Shown: piece by piece, positions 17,731 to 27,800 of the stretch | How the letters are laid out: each line of letters begins with the position of its first letter | Numbering within the stretch: position 1 is the stretch's first letter | Origin: Sanguibacter gelidistatuariae | Lineage (GTDB): Bacteria; Actinomycetota; Actinomycetes; Actinomycetales; Cellulomonadaceae | Assembly (NCBI RefSeq): GCF_900096585.1 | Contig: NZ_FMYH01000003.1 | Coordinates: forward strand, 124,001 to 188,000 | Length of the DNA stretch: 64,000 bases | Direction of reading: 5' to 3' | Notes under the pieces: generated by a model | Told to the model about the DNA's origin: nothing | The model's database searches: none | What the model saw: only the letters and a program-made list of their open reading frames with translations | Translations under genes and position numbers: made by a program

Positions 17731-18251
17731 GCGCCGACGAGACCGGGCCGAGCGCCGACCGCGCGGGCGATCCAGGCCTCCTGACGACTGTCGTGTCCGC
17801 GCTCTATGAGTCCGGCTGGGCCCTCGACGTCGACTGGGACCTCGAGACCTTCGACGTGCTTCCGCGCGACGGCGAGGGTGAGCCGCTGCTCGGCGTCGTC
17901 ATGTCCCACAGCCGGGCGGTCGCGTTCTACCGGGTGCACCCCGAGCACCTCCCGGTCGGAGCCCGTGCCGCGGTTGCGGCCTTCGTCACCCGCCAGAACA
18001 CCCTGCTGGTCACGTCGGCCTTCGAGCTGAACCTGGACACGGGTAACCTGTCGCTGCGATCCGGATTCGCCTTCCCCGACATGGAGCTTGATCTCCCGGT
18101 CGTGCAGGCAATCTTGGACAGGCTCGTCTGCGAGGTCGAGGCCGTCCATGAGCGCACTCAGCCGGAGCTCGAGTCAGTGATCGCACGCGCCATCCGCGTC
18201 GGCGCGACGCCGACCGCAGACGATCCGCCCACGCCAGAGGACCACGCATGA
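17727..18251 (+). CDS. YbjN-fold/type III-chaperone-like small protein
   Basis: This acidic 174-residue protein begins inside the stop of the DUF4157 gene (ATGA). Its pattern (LLTTVVSALYESGW, then VEVDWDLET-like strands, AAVAAFVTRQN, and NLDTGNLSLRSGF) resembles the YbjN family, which shares the fold of type III secretion chaperones. The inferred role is to hold the preceding 1096-residue protein before loading. This rests on fold-like sequence pattern and gene coupling, not on a specific motif. Confidence 0.55.
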   Translation: MSADETGPSADRAGDPGLLTTVVSALYESGWALDVDWDLETFDVLPRDGEGEPLLGVVMSHSRAVAFYRVHPEHLPVGARAAVAAFVTRQNTLLVTSAFELNLDTGNLSLRSGFAFPDMELDLPVVQAILDRLVCEVEAVHERTQPELESVIARAIRVGATPTADDPPTPEDHA

Positions 18252-18736
18252 CTTTGTTCCACCCAGCTTCGCGGCCGGCACGCGGAGCGATCCTGCTCGC
18301 CGCCGCCACCCTGCTGCTCACCGCCGGCTGCTCGGGCTCCGACGACGACGCGACCAAGGTCTCGATCTTCGACCTCGAGGTCGGCGACTGCGTCCGTGCC
18401 GCGGACGAGGTCTCCGCCGAGGTCGAGACGGTCGAGCGGGTCGGCTGCGAGACCGGCCACGAGCTTGAGCTCTACTCCGAGGTGGCCTTCACGACGGGCA
18501 CGGGGGAGGCCGGTGCCTTCCCGGGCGACGCCGCGCTCGTGACCTTCGCCGACGGCATGTGCGCAGAGGGCTTCGAGGACTACGTCGGCGTCGACTACCG
18601 CGACTCCGCGCTGTACTTCACCTACCTGCTGCCCTCCGCGCGCGGCTGGGACCAGGGCCCAGACACGAGCGTGCTGTGCTTCGTGACAACCACCGGCGAG
18701 CAGCTCACCGCCTCTGTGCGGGGAACCGCGACGTAG
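18248..18736 (+). CDS. Lipoprotein with a septum-formation-like domain
   Basis: The 162-residue protein has a lipoprotein signal peptide ending LLLTAGC (lipid-modified Cys at about 28), a Ser/Asp linker and a domain with four further cysteines (GDCV, GCETGHE, MCAEGF, VLCF). The GDCV...GHE pattern matches the Septum_form/DUF4190-associated extracellular domain of actinobacteria. It should be anchored on the outer face of the membrane. Its start overlaps the previous stop (ATGA), placing it inside the eCIS operon. The role there is unknown. Confidence 0.7.
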   Translation: MTLFHPASRPARGAILLAAATLLLTAGCSGSDDDATKVSIFDLEVGDCVRAADEVSAEVETVERVGCETGHELELYSEVAFTTGTGEAGAFPGDAALVTFADGMCAEGFEDYVGVDYRDSALYFTYLLPSARGWDQGPDTSVLCFVTTTGEQLTASVRGTAT

Positions 18737-18857
18737 CGCCCGCCCGATCGTCCTGCCCGACGCCGCGCGGCCAGCCCCGCGGGCCCGGCGCCCCGCCCGC
18801 ACTCTCCCGCACCCGACAGCCCCACACCCCGACAGCCCCACAGACAAGGACACGACC

Positions 18858-19250
18858 ATGGGACAGCCCTCAGCCATCACCGGAGGCCAGCTGTTGTGCT
18901 CCTTCGGCATGGCGCCGTCGGCCTTGGTCGTGCTCCCCATGAACCGGGTGATGATCGAGAAGCGCGCCGCGGCCAACATCATGGACATGAAGCCGATCAT
19001 CAACATCCCGCCCTTCGGGATGTGCATGTCGATGGCGAACCCCACGGTGGCCGCCGCGACCGCGGCCGCCCTCGGGGTGCTCGTGCCGATGCCCTGTGTC
19101 CCTGCGACGGTCGCGCCGTGGGCGCCCGGGGCACCCAAGACGCTGATCGCCAAGGCCCCTGCGCTCACCCAGGGGAGCACGTGCATGTGCGCCTACGGCG
19201 GCGTCATCCAGATCCTCATGCCGGGCGCCGTCCAGACGACCGCCGGCTGA
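18858..19250 (+). CDS. DUF4280/PAAR-like spike-tip protein
   Basis: The 130-residue protein has the DUF4280 pattern: GGQLLCSFGMAPSAL near the N-terminus, IINIPPFGMCMSMANPTVA, MPCVPATVAPWAPG, and a C-terminal GSTCMCAYGGVIQIL. The Cys/Gly-rich short strands are typical of PAAR-like proteins that sharpen the spike of contractile injection systems (Pvc10 position). It probably caps the VgrG-like spike encoded at 34403-36187. A 121-bp gap precedes it. Confidence 0.8.
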   Translation: MGQPSAITGGQLLCSFGMAPSALVVLPMNRVMIEKRAAANIMDMKPIINIPPFGMCMSMANPTVAAATAAALGVLVPMPCVPATVAPWAPGAPKTLIAKAPALTQGSTCMCAYGGVIQILMPGAVQTTAG

Positions 19251-19260
19251 TCGATGAACT

Positions 19261-19305
19261 TCGGTAGCGATTACCGATGCCCCCCGACCGCCAGATCCCT
19301 AGCCT
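19261..19305 (+). promoter_or_regulatory. Palindrome plus -10 box upstream of the eCIS cap gene
   Basis: TCGGTAGCGATTACCGA (19261-19277) is a perfect inverted repeat of TCGGTA around GCGAT. A TAGCCT -10-like box at 19300-19305 follows after 22 nt. Nearly the same palindrome and spacing occur upstream of the sheath gene (43469-43514, other strand). Inferred: an activator site abutting the -35 region of a second promoter serving the rightward eCIS operon. Confidence 0.55.
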
Positions 19306-19360
19306 TGACTGCGTGCACCCTGTTCGAGGTCACGTGGGGTGACCAGAAGGTGAGGGTGAC

Positions 19361-20026
19361 ATGCTGATCCCGGCTGTCGAGGACGCGCTCGAGCTCTATC
19401 TGCGCCGTACCCTCCCGCTGACCGACGACATCGGCGACATCTCCTTCGACCCGCCGTCGGGCACCTGGTCGGCGCAGGTCAACCGGATCACCGTCAACGC
19501 GTTCCTCTACGCCGTCGCCCGTAGCTCCCAGCCGCCGCGGTCCTCCGCGCCGCGCGCTGCAGCAGACGGCACCATCGAGCGCCGAGCGCCGCTGCCCCTC
19601 GTCCAGTTCAGCTACCTCGTGAGCGCCTGGGCCGGAAGCGTGCGCGACGAGCACCAGCTTCTCGGCGAGGTGCTGACCCGGCTGCTCGCGATCCAGGTGC
19701 TGCCCGAGTGGGCCGTGGAGACCGAGCTCAGCTCGTCGATCCAGGTTGCCCTGGCCACCGACGAGATGAACCGGCCACGCGACCTGTGGGGCGCGCTCGG
19801 CGGCGGTCTCAAGGCCTCCTTCACGCTGCTCGTCACGGTCGCCTCGGACGCCTATGACTGGGAGACGGCGTCGACGTCTGTCGCCGAGCTCAGCGCCCGA
19901 ACCTCCGCGAAACCGCGCACCGAGCCGGCGGGCGCCCAGGCGTGGGGCACCGACACCCCGAAGCCGACCAGCTCCCAGACCCCGGACGCCCAGCCGCCCC
20001 CGGAGTCCGCGGCGAGCGGCCGATGA
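19361..20026 (+). CDS. DUF4255 tail-terminator/cap protein (Pvc16/Afp16-like)
   Basis: The 221-residue protein begins IPAVEDALELYLR and continues with VNAFLYAVARSS and PLPLVQFSYLVSAWAG, the N-terminal DUF4255 pattern of Pvc16 proteins that cap the distal end of the tube and sheath. Residues about 170-221 are a disordered Pro/Ser/Thr tail. ATG 19361 follows a GAGGGTGAC stretch. Its stop overlaps the start of the next gene (ATGA). Confidence 0.85.
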   Translation: MLIPAVEDALELYLRRTLPLTDDIGDISFDPPSGTWSAQVNRITVNAFLYAVARSSQPPRSSAPRAAADGTIERRAPLPLVQFSYLVSAWAGSVRDEHQLLGEVLTRLLAIQVLPEWAVETELSSSIQVALATDEMNRPRDLWGALGGGLKASFTLLVTVASDAYDWETASTSVAELSARTSAKPRTEPAGAQAWGTDTPKPTSSQTPDAQPPPESAASGR

Positions 20027-22227
20027 GGATCCTCAGCACCGTCGCACTCCTGGAGGTCTCACCCGGAGAGTCCGTCGACCTCGTCCTCGACGTGGTCAAC
20101 ACCGAGCCGGTGATCGAGGGCGTCACCGCTCGGGTCATCGGCATGCCCGCGACGATGGTGCGGGCGCAGCCCGCCTCCCTCGCGCTCTTCCCCGACGCCC
20201 AGGGTGAGATCACCCTGACCTTCGCCGTCCCCGGAACCTTCCCGGCGGGCCGCCACCCGTTGACCATCGAGGTCTGCGGCAGCACCCCGGCCGCCCGTCC
20301 GGTCCACCACGACGTCGAGCTGGTCGTCGCGGCTCGCCCGCGGATGGTGCTGCGCGCCGCGCCGAGCATGATTCGCGCGCGCAAGCGCGGGACCTTCCGC
20401 GTAGAGACCGTCAACCGCGGGAACGTCCCCCTCGACGTGGCCCTGCGTGCCCGCGACTCAGACCGCAGCCTCAACACCACGATCACCCCGTCGGCATTGA
20501 CCGTCGCGCCGGGGGAGGCGATCGTCTCCACGATCGTGGCGACCGGCCCTCGGCACGTCTTCGGCTCCGACCTCGACCGGCCGCTCAAGGTCGAGGCGAC
20601 CACGAGCGACGTCGAGGACTCGATCTCCCTCATGCTCCGACAGCGCCCGCTGATCAGCCGCGGGCTGCTCACGGTCGCGATCCTCGTGGGGATACTCGTG
20701 GTGTGGGCTGCGATCTTCCTGTTCGGCATCCGCAACGTGCTGGGGTCCGACCCGGTGACCAAGGTCGCCCCGGCGTCGTTCTTCGCGGCCTCGGCGGCCT
20801 CCGGGACCGCCGGCGCCTCGCCAGCCGGCGCGCTGTCCAAGGACGGCGTCGTCGAGGCTGGAGTGGGTGGCACCCTGACCGGCACGGTCACCGCCCAGAG
20901 CGACCTGGCCGGCGTCGGGCTGATCACGGTCGACGCCCTTCGGATGAGCCGCACCGGGATGGTCGTGGTCTCCTCCGCCGCGACCCAGTCGGATGGCACC
21001 TTCACGATCGCCGGCCTGTTCCCCGGCCGGTACTACCTGCGGATCGGCGCCGAGGGATACGACACGCTGTGGTACCCCGCCACGCCCACCGAGACCGGCG
21101 CAACGACCGTGCGCGCTCGCGCGCAAGAGGTCAGCGACCCAGCCTCCATGGTCGTCACGGGCCACCCCGCGTCGCTGTCCGGGACCGTCGAGGTCGGCGA
21201 CGTGCTGACCCCCGTCGTCACCACGGTCGTGGCCAGGCCCGCCTGGTCCGGGGCCGACGAGACACTCGAGTACACGACCGAAGCCACCGGCGACGGCACC
21301 TACACCCTCGCGGACCTGCCCGCACCGGGGACCTACGAGCTGACCTTCACCGCCGAGGGCTACCAGCCCGCGACCGCGCGCGAGTCGCTCGTGGGCGGGC
21401 AGTCGCGTTTTGTCAGCGACGTCAGGCTCGGCTCGACCCCGGGGCAGATCAGCGGGATGGTGACCGACGGTGTCTCCCCGCTCGGCGGGGTCGTGGTCTC
21501 CACAACCTTGGACGGCCGCGACATCACCGTGGGCACACCCACCCTCGGGGTCGTGGGCTCCTTCGTCATCCCTGGCCTGACCACTCCGGGCACCTATGTC
21601 GTGACCTTCGCCAAGGAGGGCTTCGGCGACAAGACGGTCGTCGTCGACCTCACCGCAGGCCAGTCCCGCGGCGACCTGGTCGTCTCGATGGCCGACGGCG
21701 TGGGCACGCTCACCGGACGGCTGGTCGACGGCGCAGGCAAGGGGCTGGGCGGGGCCGCGATCAGCGTGGGCGGCGGCACGACGTCGACCACCGCGACGAC
21801 GTTGACCAGCGGGGATGTCGGCGCCTTCACGATCGCCGGACTCGCCTCGCCCGGCTCCTACACTCTCACCTTCACCCTGTCCGGGTACCAGCCGCAGAGC
21901 GTCCCGGTCGATCTCGCCGCCGGCGAGGCGGCCGCGCCGATCAGGGTCACGATGACGGCCGCCCTCGGCTCGATCACCGGTCAGGTCACCACGGACCGAC
22001 AACCTGTCCTGGGCACCGACGTCGTGATCACCAACGGCGCGCAGTCCTGGACCACGGTCACCAGCAGCGAAGCCGGGTCCGCAGGGATATACACGCTCAG
22101 CGGGCTCGCCCCCGGCACGTACACCGTCACGGTCTCCCTCGGCGGCATGGTCCGAGCCACCGGACTAGCCACCGTCGCGGCCGGCGCGAGCACGACCCGC
22201 AACCTCGAGACGACGGGGGCGAGCTGA
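20023..22227 (+). CDS. eCIS-linked single-pass membrane protein A: Ig-like N-terminus, 5 regulatory-like repeats
   Basis: The 734-residue protein has no N-terminal signal peptide. Residues 1-205 look like two Ig-like beta-sandwich domains, a single transmembrane helix lies at about 214-236 (preceded by Arg213), then an Ala/Ser/Gly linker, then at least five carboxypeptidase-regulatory-like repeats from about residue 285. Each repeat starts GxxxGxV and ends PGxYxLxxxxxGY. By charge the N-terminal domains face the cytosol and the repeats face outward. It is the first of three paralogous genes in tandem inside the eCIS operon. A docking or anchoring role is inference. Confidence 0.7.
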   Translation: MRILSTVALLEVSPGESVDLVLDVVNTEPVIEGVTARVIGMPATMVRAQPASLALFPDAQGEITLTFAVPGTFPAGRHPLTIEVCGSTPAARPVHHDVELVVAARPRMVLRAAPSMIRARKRGTFRVETVNRGNVPLDVALRARDSDRSLNTTITPSALTVAPGEAIVSTIVATGPRHVFGSDLDRPLKVEATTSDVEDSISLMLRQRPLISRGLLTVAILVGILVVWAAIFLFGIRNVLGSDPVTKVAPASFFAASAASGTAGASPAGALSKDGVVEAGVGGTLTGTVTAQSDLAGVGLITVDALRMSRTGMVVVSSAATQSDGTFTIAGLFPGRYYLRIGAEGYDTLWYPATPTETGATTVRARAQEVSDPASMVVTGHPASLSGTVEVGDVLTPVVTTVVARPAWSGADETLEYTTEATGDGTYTLADLPAPGTYELTFTAEGYQPATARESLVGGQSRFVSDVRLGSTPGQISGMVTDGVSPLGGVVVSTTLDGRDITVGTPTLGVVGSFVIPGLTTPGTYVVTFAKEGFGDKTVVVDLTAGQSRGDLVVSMADGVGTLTGRLVDGAGKGLGGAAISVGGGTTSTTATTLTSGDVGAFTIAGLASPGSYTLTFTLSGYQPQSVPVDLAAGEAAAPIRVTMTAALGSITGQVTTDRQPVLGTDVVITNGAQSWTTVTSSEAGSAGIYTLSGLAPGTYTVTVSLGGMVRATGLATVAAGASTTRNLETTGAS

Positions 22228-24825
22228 GTGAGAGTCTCCATCTCCGACCGCCGCATCTCCGTCGTCCCCGGTGTGCCCACCTACCTCACCGTGACGATCA
22301 CGAACACCTCCGAGGTGATCGCCGGATACTCGATCCGCTTCCTGGGCGCCGACCCCGAGTGGGTCACCTTCGACACCCCGGACGCCCGCCTGTTCCCCGA
22401 CGCCAGCACCGACATCCGGGTCGGGCTGCGGCTGCCCGTCGGTGTGCCCGCCGGCGCTCGACGGATGGCCGTCCAGGTCCGCGAGCTGACCGCCGAGCAG
22501 GCAGTCGCGATCGAGGAGATTGTCGTCACGGTCCCCGACCAGCCCGGTCTCGGCCTGCGGCTCGACCCGTCGACGGTGACTGCCGGGCGCCGCGGCGAGT
22601 TCGGCGTCGTGATCGAGAACAACGGCAACACCGTCCTGGTCGGCGCGCTGCGCGGGGTGGATGCCGAGAAGAAGATCGACTTCGCCTTCACCCCCGGCCA
22701 GTTCCGTCTCGCGCCGGGGGAGACCCTCACCGGGCGCCTGCGCACCAAGGCCAAGCGCCCGGTCTTCGGCGCGCTCGCCGTGCGGCCCTTCGGCCTCTTC
22801 GTCGACGACGGCGTCGTGCGTGCCTCGGCGGAGCCCACGGCTCCGGCCGATCCGGCAGACCCGTTCGCCGCCGCGGGCCCAGCTGCTGAGGAGGCACCGA
22901 CCCCGGCGGCCGCCGGAGTCTTCATCCAGAAGCCGGTCTTCGCCCGTGGGCTGCTGTCGATGATCGGCCTGCTCCTCGCGGTGTCGGTGTTCGCGCTCGT
23001 GATCTCGGTCGCGCTGACGTCCGTGATGGCGCGGTCGGCCGCCGACCGGGACCTCGCTCTCCAGGTCGCCCAAGCGCGGTACGCCGCCACGACGGCGACC
23101 GGGACGGCGGGTTTCGCCGGGACAGTGCGGCTGCTCTCAGACGGGCAACCGATCGCGGGTGTCTCGGTCGAGGCCTTCGACGAGTCAGACACCTCCGTCG
23201 CGGTGGCCACAACCGCCTCAGACGACCAGGGCGTCTTTGCGATCGGCAACCTGCCCGCCGGGACGTACAAGATCCGGATGCTCGGAGCGGGGTTCTCCGA
23301 GGTCTGGTATCCGGCGGCGCTGACCGACGCCGACGCGCAGTCGCTCACCCTGAGCGCAGGTCAGCGGATGACCGGTTTGAGCGTGCTGCTTGGTGGGGTG
23401 CCGGCCACCATCTCCGGGACGGTCTTGGGCACGGACGTCGCCGGCGCGACGGTCCAGCTGCAGATTCCCCTGGACTCCCCGATCATGCAGGGCCTGGTGG
23501 GCGCGGGCGCGGGCGATGCCGCGCCAGAGAGCGGCAACGGCGCGATCGTGCGCACCGCTCCGGTCGGCGCGGACGGGACCTTCACCCTCGCCGTCGTGCC
23601 TTCGCCCGGGGTCTATGACCTCGTCGTGAGCAAGATGGGGTTCAGCACCCAGGTGCAGCGGGTCGATGTGGCCGCCGGTGAGAACCGGTCCGGGATCGAG
23701 ATCAGTCTCATCGAGGGAGACGGGTCCATCGCCGGAACTGTCACCTCCGCAGACGGCCCCGTCGCCGGGGCGACCGTGATCGCGAGCTTTGGGCAGAACG
23801 TGGCACAGACCGTCACCCTGACCCAGGACGCGATCGGCACCTTCACGCTGCGTGGGCTGCAGACGCCAGGAACGTTCACCGTCGTGGTCAGCGCACCTGG
23901 ATACGCGCCCGCGACCCTGAGCGTGAACCTCAGCGAGGGCCAGCAGCTGACGGGGATGTCCATCCCGCTCGGGAAGTCCTCAGGCACGCTCGCCGGCACG
24001 GTCACGACCCCGGCCGGGACATCGAGCGCTGGGGTCACAGTGACCGTGACCGGCGGCTCGGTCACCCGCCAGACCGTCACCCAGTCCGGCTCGTCGTCGG
24101 GTGCCTGGCGGATCAGCAACCTGCCGCTGCCTAGCACCTATACGGTGACATTCTCTCGGGCGGACCTGGAATCACAGGTCACGTCCGTGACGATCGACGC
24201 GAACGGCGTCGTGAGCACCGGCTCCTCCGCGGTGACGAGCATCGACGCGAGCATGCGCATGTCGACCGGGCGGATCACCGGCACCGTGACCCAGGCGGCC
24301 TACGGGACCGGGATCTCACAGCCCGCGGACAACGTCCAGGTGACCGCGACGTCGGGCGCTGCGACCTTCGCGGTCACGAGCGCGTCGACGCCCGAGGCCA
24401 ACCGGGGCAACTTCGTCCTGGAGAACCTGCCCCCGGGCACGTACACCGTGACATTCTCCCGCAAGGGCACCCGATCGATGTCCTCGATCGTGACTCTCGT
24501 CGCGGGCCAGCACATCGAGCTGACGCCCAACCTCGTCTCGCCGGCCTCGATCACCGGCCGCGTCATGATGGGGCCGGATGCGGTGTCGGGCATCGAGCTC
24601 CGGCTCTACACCGCGGAGCAGTTCGGGACGGCCGCGGCCCCCGTCATGGTCACCCGGTCCGATTCCGGCGGCGGGTACGCCTTCGAGGACGTGGACGCAC
24701 CAGCGCACTACATCATCGAGGTGCGATCAGCGGGCGGCTCGATCGCCCTGACCACCTCCTCCGCGATCACGATCGCACAGAGCGACTCAGCTAAGTACGA
24801 CTTCACCCTGGAGTCATTATCATGA
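22228..24825 (+). CDS. eCIS-linked single-pass membrane protein B: Ig-like N-terminus, 6 regulatory-like repeats
   Basis: The 865-residue paralogue of the preceding protein starts with GTG directly after its stop. Residues 1-195 are Ig-like (VSISDRRISVVPG...YLTVTITNTS), a Pro/Ala linker covers about 200-230, one transmembrane helix about 241-263, and about six GTV-type regulatory-like repeats fill the rest. The N-terminal pattern in both proteins (PGExVxxxVxVxNT) is that of cytosolic or secreted Ig folds rather than a signal sequence. The stop overlaps the next start. Confidence 0.7.
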   Translation: MRVSISDRRISVVPGVPTYLTVTITNTSEVIAGYSIRFLGADPEWVTFDTPDARLFPDASTDIRVGLRLPVGVPAGARRMAVQVRELTAEQAVAIEEIVVTVPDQPGLGLRLDPSTVTAGRRGEFGVVIENNGNTVLVGALRGVDAEKKIDFAFTPGQFRLAPGETLTGRLRTKAKRPVFGALAVRPFGLFVDDGVVRASAEPTAPADPADPFAAAGPAAEEAPTPAAAGVFIQKPVFARGLLSMIGLLLAVSVFALVISVALTSVMARSAADRDLALQVAQARYAATTATGTAGFAGTVRLLSDGQPIAGVSVEAFDESDTSVAVATTASDDQGVFAIGNLPAGTYKIRMLGAGFSEVWYPAALTDADAQSLTLSAGQRMTGLSVLLGGVPATISGTVLGTDVAGATVQLQIPLDSPIMQGLVGAGAGDAAPESGNGAIVRTAPVGADGTFTLAVVPSPGVYDLVVSKMGFSTQVQRVDVAAGENRSGIEISLIEGDGSIAGTVTSADGPVAGATVIASFGQNVAQTVTLTQDAIGTFTLRGLQTPGTFTVVVSAPGYAPATLSVNLSEGQQLTGMSIPLGKSSGTLAGTVTTPAGTSSAGVTVTVTGGSVTRQTVTQSGSSSGAWRISNLPLPSTYTVTFSRADLESQVTSVTIDANGVVSTGSSAVTSIDASMRMSTGRITGTVTQAAYGTGISQPADNVQVTATSGAATFAVTSASTPEANRGNFVLENLPPGTYTVTFSRKGTRSMSSIVTLVAGQHIELTPNLVSPASITGRVMMGPDAVSGIELRLYTAEQFGTAAAPVMVTRSDSGGGYAFEDVDAPAHYIIEVRSAGGSIALTTSSAITIAQSDSAKYDFTLESLS

Positions 24826-27800
24826 CCGAACAGATCTCGACGACCCTCCGCGGCAACGGTGCACCCAGCGTCCTCGTCGAGGACGATGTCCACGCGAGCG
24901 CGGGCAATGCTGCGATCATGCGGGTGCACGTCCGCAACCTCAGCGACGGACCTCGGGACCTGTCGGTCACGGTGATCGGGCTCGACGACGGCTGGGCCCC
25001 CGAGCCGGTCGTGCTGCGAGACATCCCGGCTGACATGACGGTGTCCGCGGAGGCGGCCCTGGTGCCTGTCGTGGGCGCTGTGCCGGGGGAGTACCCCTTC
25101 GTCGTCGTCGTCCAGGCGCTCCCGGTGGGTGGTTCCGTGGGGGTTGTCGCGGGCCAGGTGACCACGCTCGTCGAGGCGCACGTCACGGTCGATGCCCCGA
25201 GCCAGGTGCTGCTCACGGTCGAGCCGGCAGACTCGCGCATGCGGCTGCGCCGCAAGCTCGACGTGGTTCTCTCCAACACCGGGGGCGAGCCGGTTGAGGT
25301 GTCCCTGTCCACCCGGACCGACAAGGGGCTGCGCCTCGAGCTGAGCGACCGGGATCTTGTCGTTCCGGCGCGGACGACCATCCGGCTCACCGCCCGGGCG
25401 CGCAACCTCCGGCCCCAGTTCATGGGGCACCTCAACCGTCGCGCATTCTCCGTCGCGGCGGCCGGCAAACAGGCGCCCGCCCGGTTCTCCGGGACGATCA
25501 CCTCGCGCCCGCTGCTCAGCTCAGGGCTCATGCGGGTCATGTCGCTTCTGCTGGTCATGGCGTTGTGGGCGGGCGGCCTCGTGGTTGGCCTGCCGTGGCT
25601 GACCAACCGGATGACGGCTGAGCAGACGACGGCCGAGGAGACCACAGCGCCTGGCGCTGGGTCCGACCCCGGCGCCGCGGGCGATCCCGCCGACCCGAGC
25701 GATCCAGCCGGTGGCTCGGGAACAGATGGCTCAGGAACCGGTGGGACCGATCAGGTCGTGGACCCCACGATCCGGATCGGCGGCGTGGTGACCGCAACCG
25801 ACCCCTCCGGTGTCCACGTTCAGATCGCCCCGGCGAGCATCATCGCCGACTCCCAGGGCGGAGGCGGCGGCGCCGGAGGTCTTTCCAGCTCCGTCCCCGT
25901 CCCTCTGAGTGCGGTCCTGGCAGCCGGCCTGGCCGGCGAGAAGTCCGACGACGCGCCGCTGACCAAGACGTCCCCCAAGGGTGTGGCGATCGAGTCGACC
26001 ACCTCCGTCGCGACGACCCGTAGCACCTCGACAGGCGACGACGGCGCGTGGGCCTTCGCGGGGCTCTCGCCCAACCTCAACTACCTCGTCACCATCTCCA
26101 AGCCCGGCTACCAGACCGTGCGGCACGTCGTATCGGGGGCCGAAGCCGAGGCCGGCCTCGACGTTGAGCTTGTCGCCGGCGACGGACAACTCTCCGGCCG
26201 GGTCATGGGCCCCGACGGCGCTGGCGCGGGAGGCGTGGACATCGTCATCACCGACGGCACGACGACCGTGACGACGTCGACCAACACCACTGGATCGGTG
26301 GGCTCATGGTCCGTCGATGGGCTGTCCACTCCCAGCACCTACCTCGTGACCGCGCAGGGCAACGGGCTCGGCGCCCAGTCCCGCCTGGTGACGCTCTCCG
26401 CAGGCGCCTCCGCGACCGCGGACATGGCACTGAGCAACGGGGTGGCGAGCCTGTCCGGGATCGTGACCGGACCCGACTCCCTCGGCTTCGACTCCGGCGT
26501 CGGCGGGGCGACCGTGACTGCGAGCGATGGCGCGACGACACGCACCGCGTCGACCGTGACGAGCGGCCTCGTCGGGTCGTACACACTCGTCGATCTGCCC
26601 ATCCCCGGCACCTACGAGATCGCGGTCGCGGCCGACGGGTTCGCGACCCAGACGCTCCAGCTCACCCTCGACGCGGTCACCCCCACGGCGCGCCAGGACG
26701 TCGCGCTGCGCACCGCGAACGGCGCCGTCCAAGGACGGATCACCGACACGGCAGGGCAGGCGTTGACGAGCGCGGGAATCACCCTGCACAACGACGCCAA
26801 CACCTACAAGACCATGGTCACAGGTGATGGCTCCTTCCGACTCAACGGCATCGCACCGGGGGAGTACGTCGTCTCCGCCGCCCAGTTCGGTCACCTCACC
26901 GGCTATGCCACGGTGCGCGCGAGCGCGGGCTTCGCGACGATCGTCGACCTCGTGCTGACCGAGGTCGAGGGCGACGGCCTGGTCTCCACCTCGCGGATTC
27001 GTGGGCGCGTCGGCGACGCTCGGACCAACGGTCAGCTGGACTGCACGGGCCAGGCGGCTGGTGAGCAGTGCCTGGTCACCACCACGCTCACGGCTCAGAA
27101 CCTCGACGGGACGCAACGGCTGGTCTCGGTCACCTCGGACCCCAATACGGAGTACCTCATCCCGGCTGCAGGGGAGGTGGGCCTGCTGCCTGGGCTCTAC
27201 GTGCTGGAGATGTCTGCACCCGGGTACGAGGAGTCGACCGTCCGCGTGAGCGTGCCGATGGACACGACGGTGACTGCGGGCCAGGTCGCGCTCTACCCCT
27301 CGCCCTCGCTCACCGGGACGGTGATCGCCCGGGTCGGCAGCGTGCCCACAGGGACCTGCGTGATCGTCGTGCCAGCCGCCTCAAGCTTCCCCTCGGCCAC
27401 GTGTGCAGACGTCTCCGTGGGCACGACCTCGATCTGCAAGATCGCTGCCCCGGCGCAGTGCGGCCTCACCGGAGTCAACGGCGGCTACACCATCACGAAC
27501 ATCAAGAGCGGGAGCTACAAGGCCACCGTCCAGTCCGGTGACACGGAGTACGTGTTCACCGATGGGGAGAGCGCGATCTCGCTCGTGGCCGGCGACGTAC
27601 GCCGTTTTGATGCGGTCCTCAACCGCCTGCCCCGGATCTCGCTCACCACGATGATCAGCACGGGAGCATCCGCCCTCGTTCCGGCCGGGAGCGCGATCGT
27701 CAAGGCGATGCTGCTCAAGTCGGACGGTACGGAGGAGGAGGTGAAGCGCGGGACGGCGAGTGCTCAGGGCTTCGCTGAGCTCACCAGGCTGCCCGAGGGG

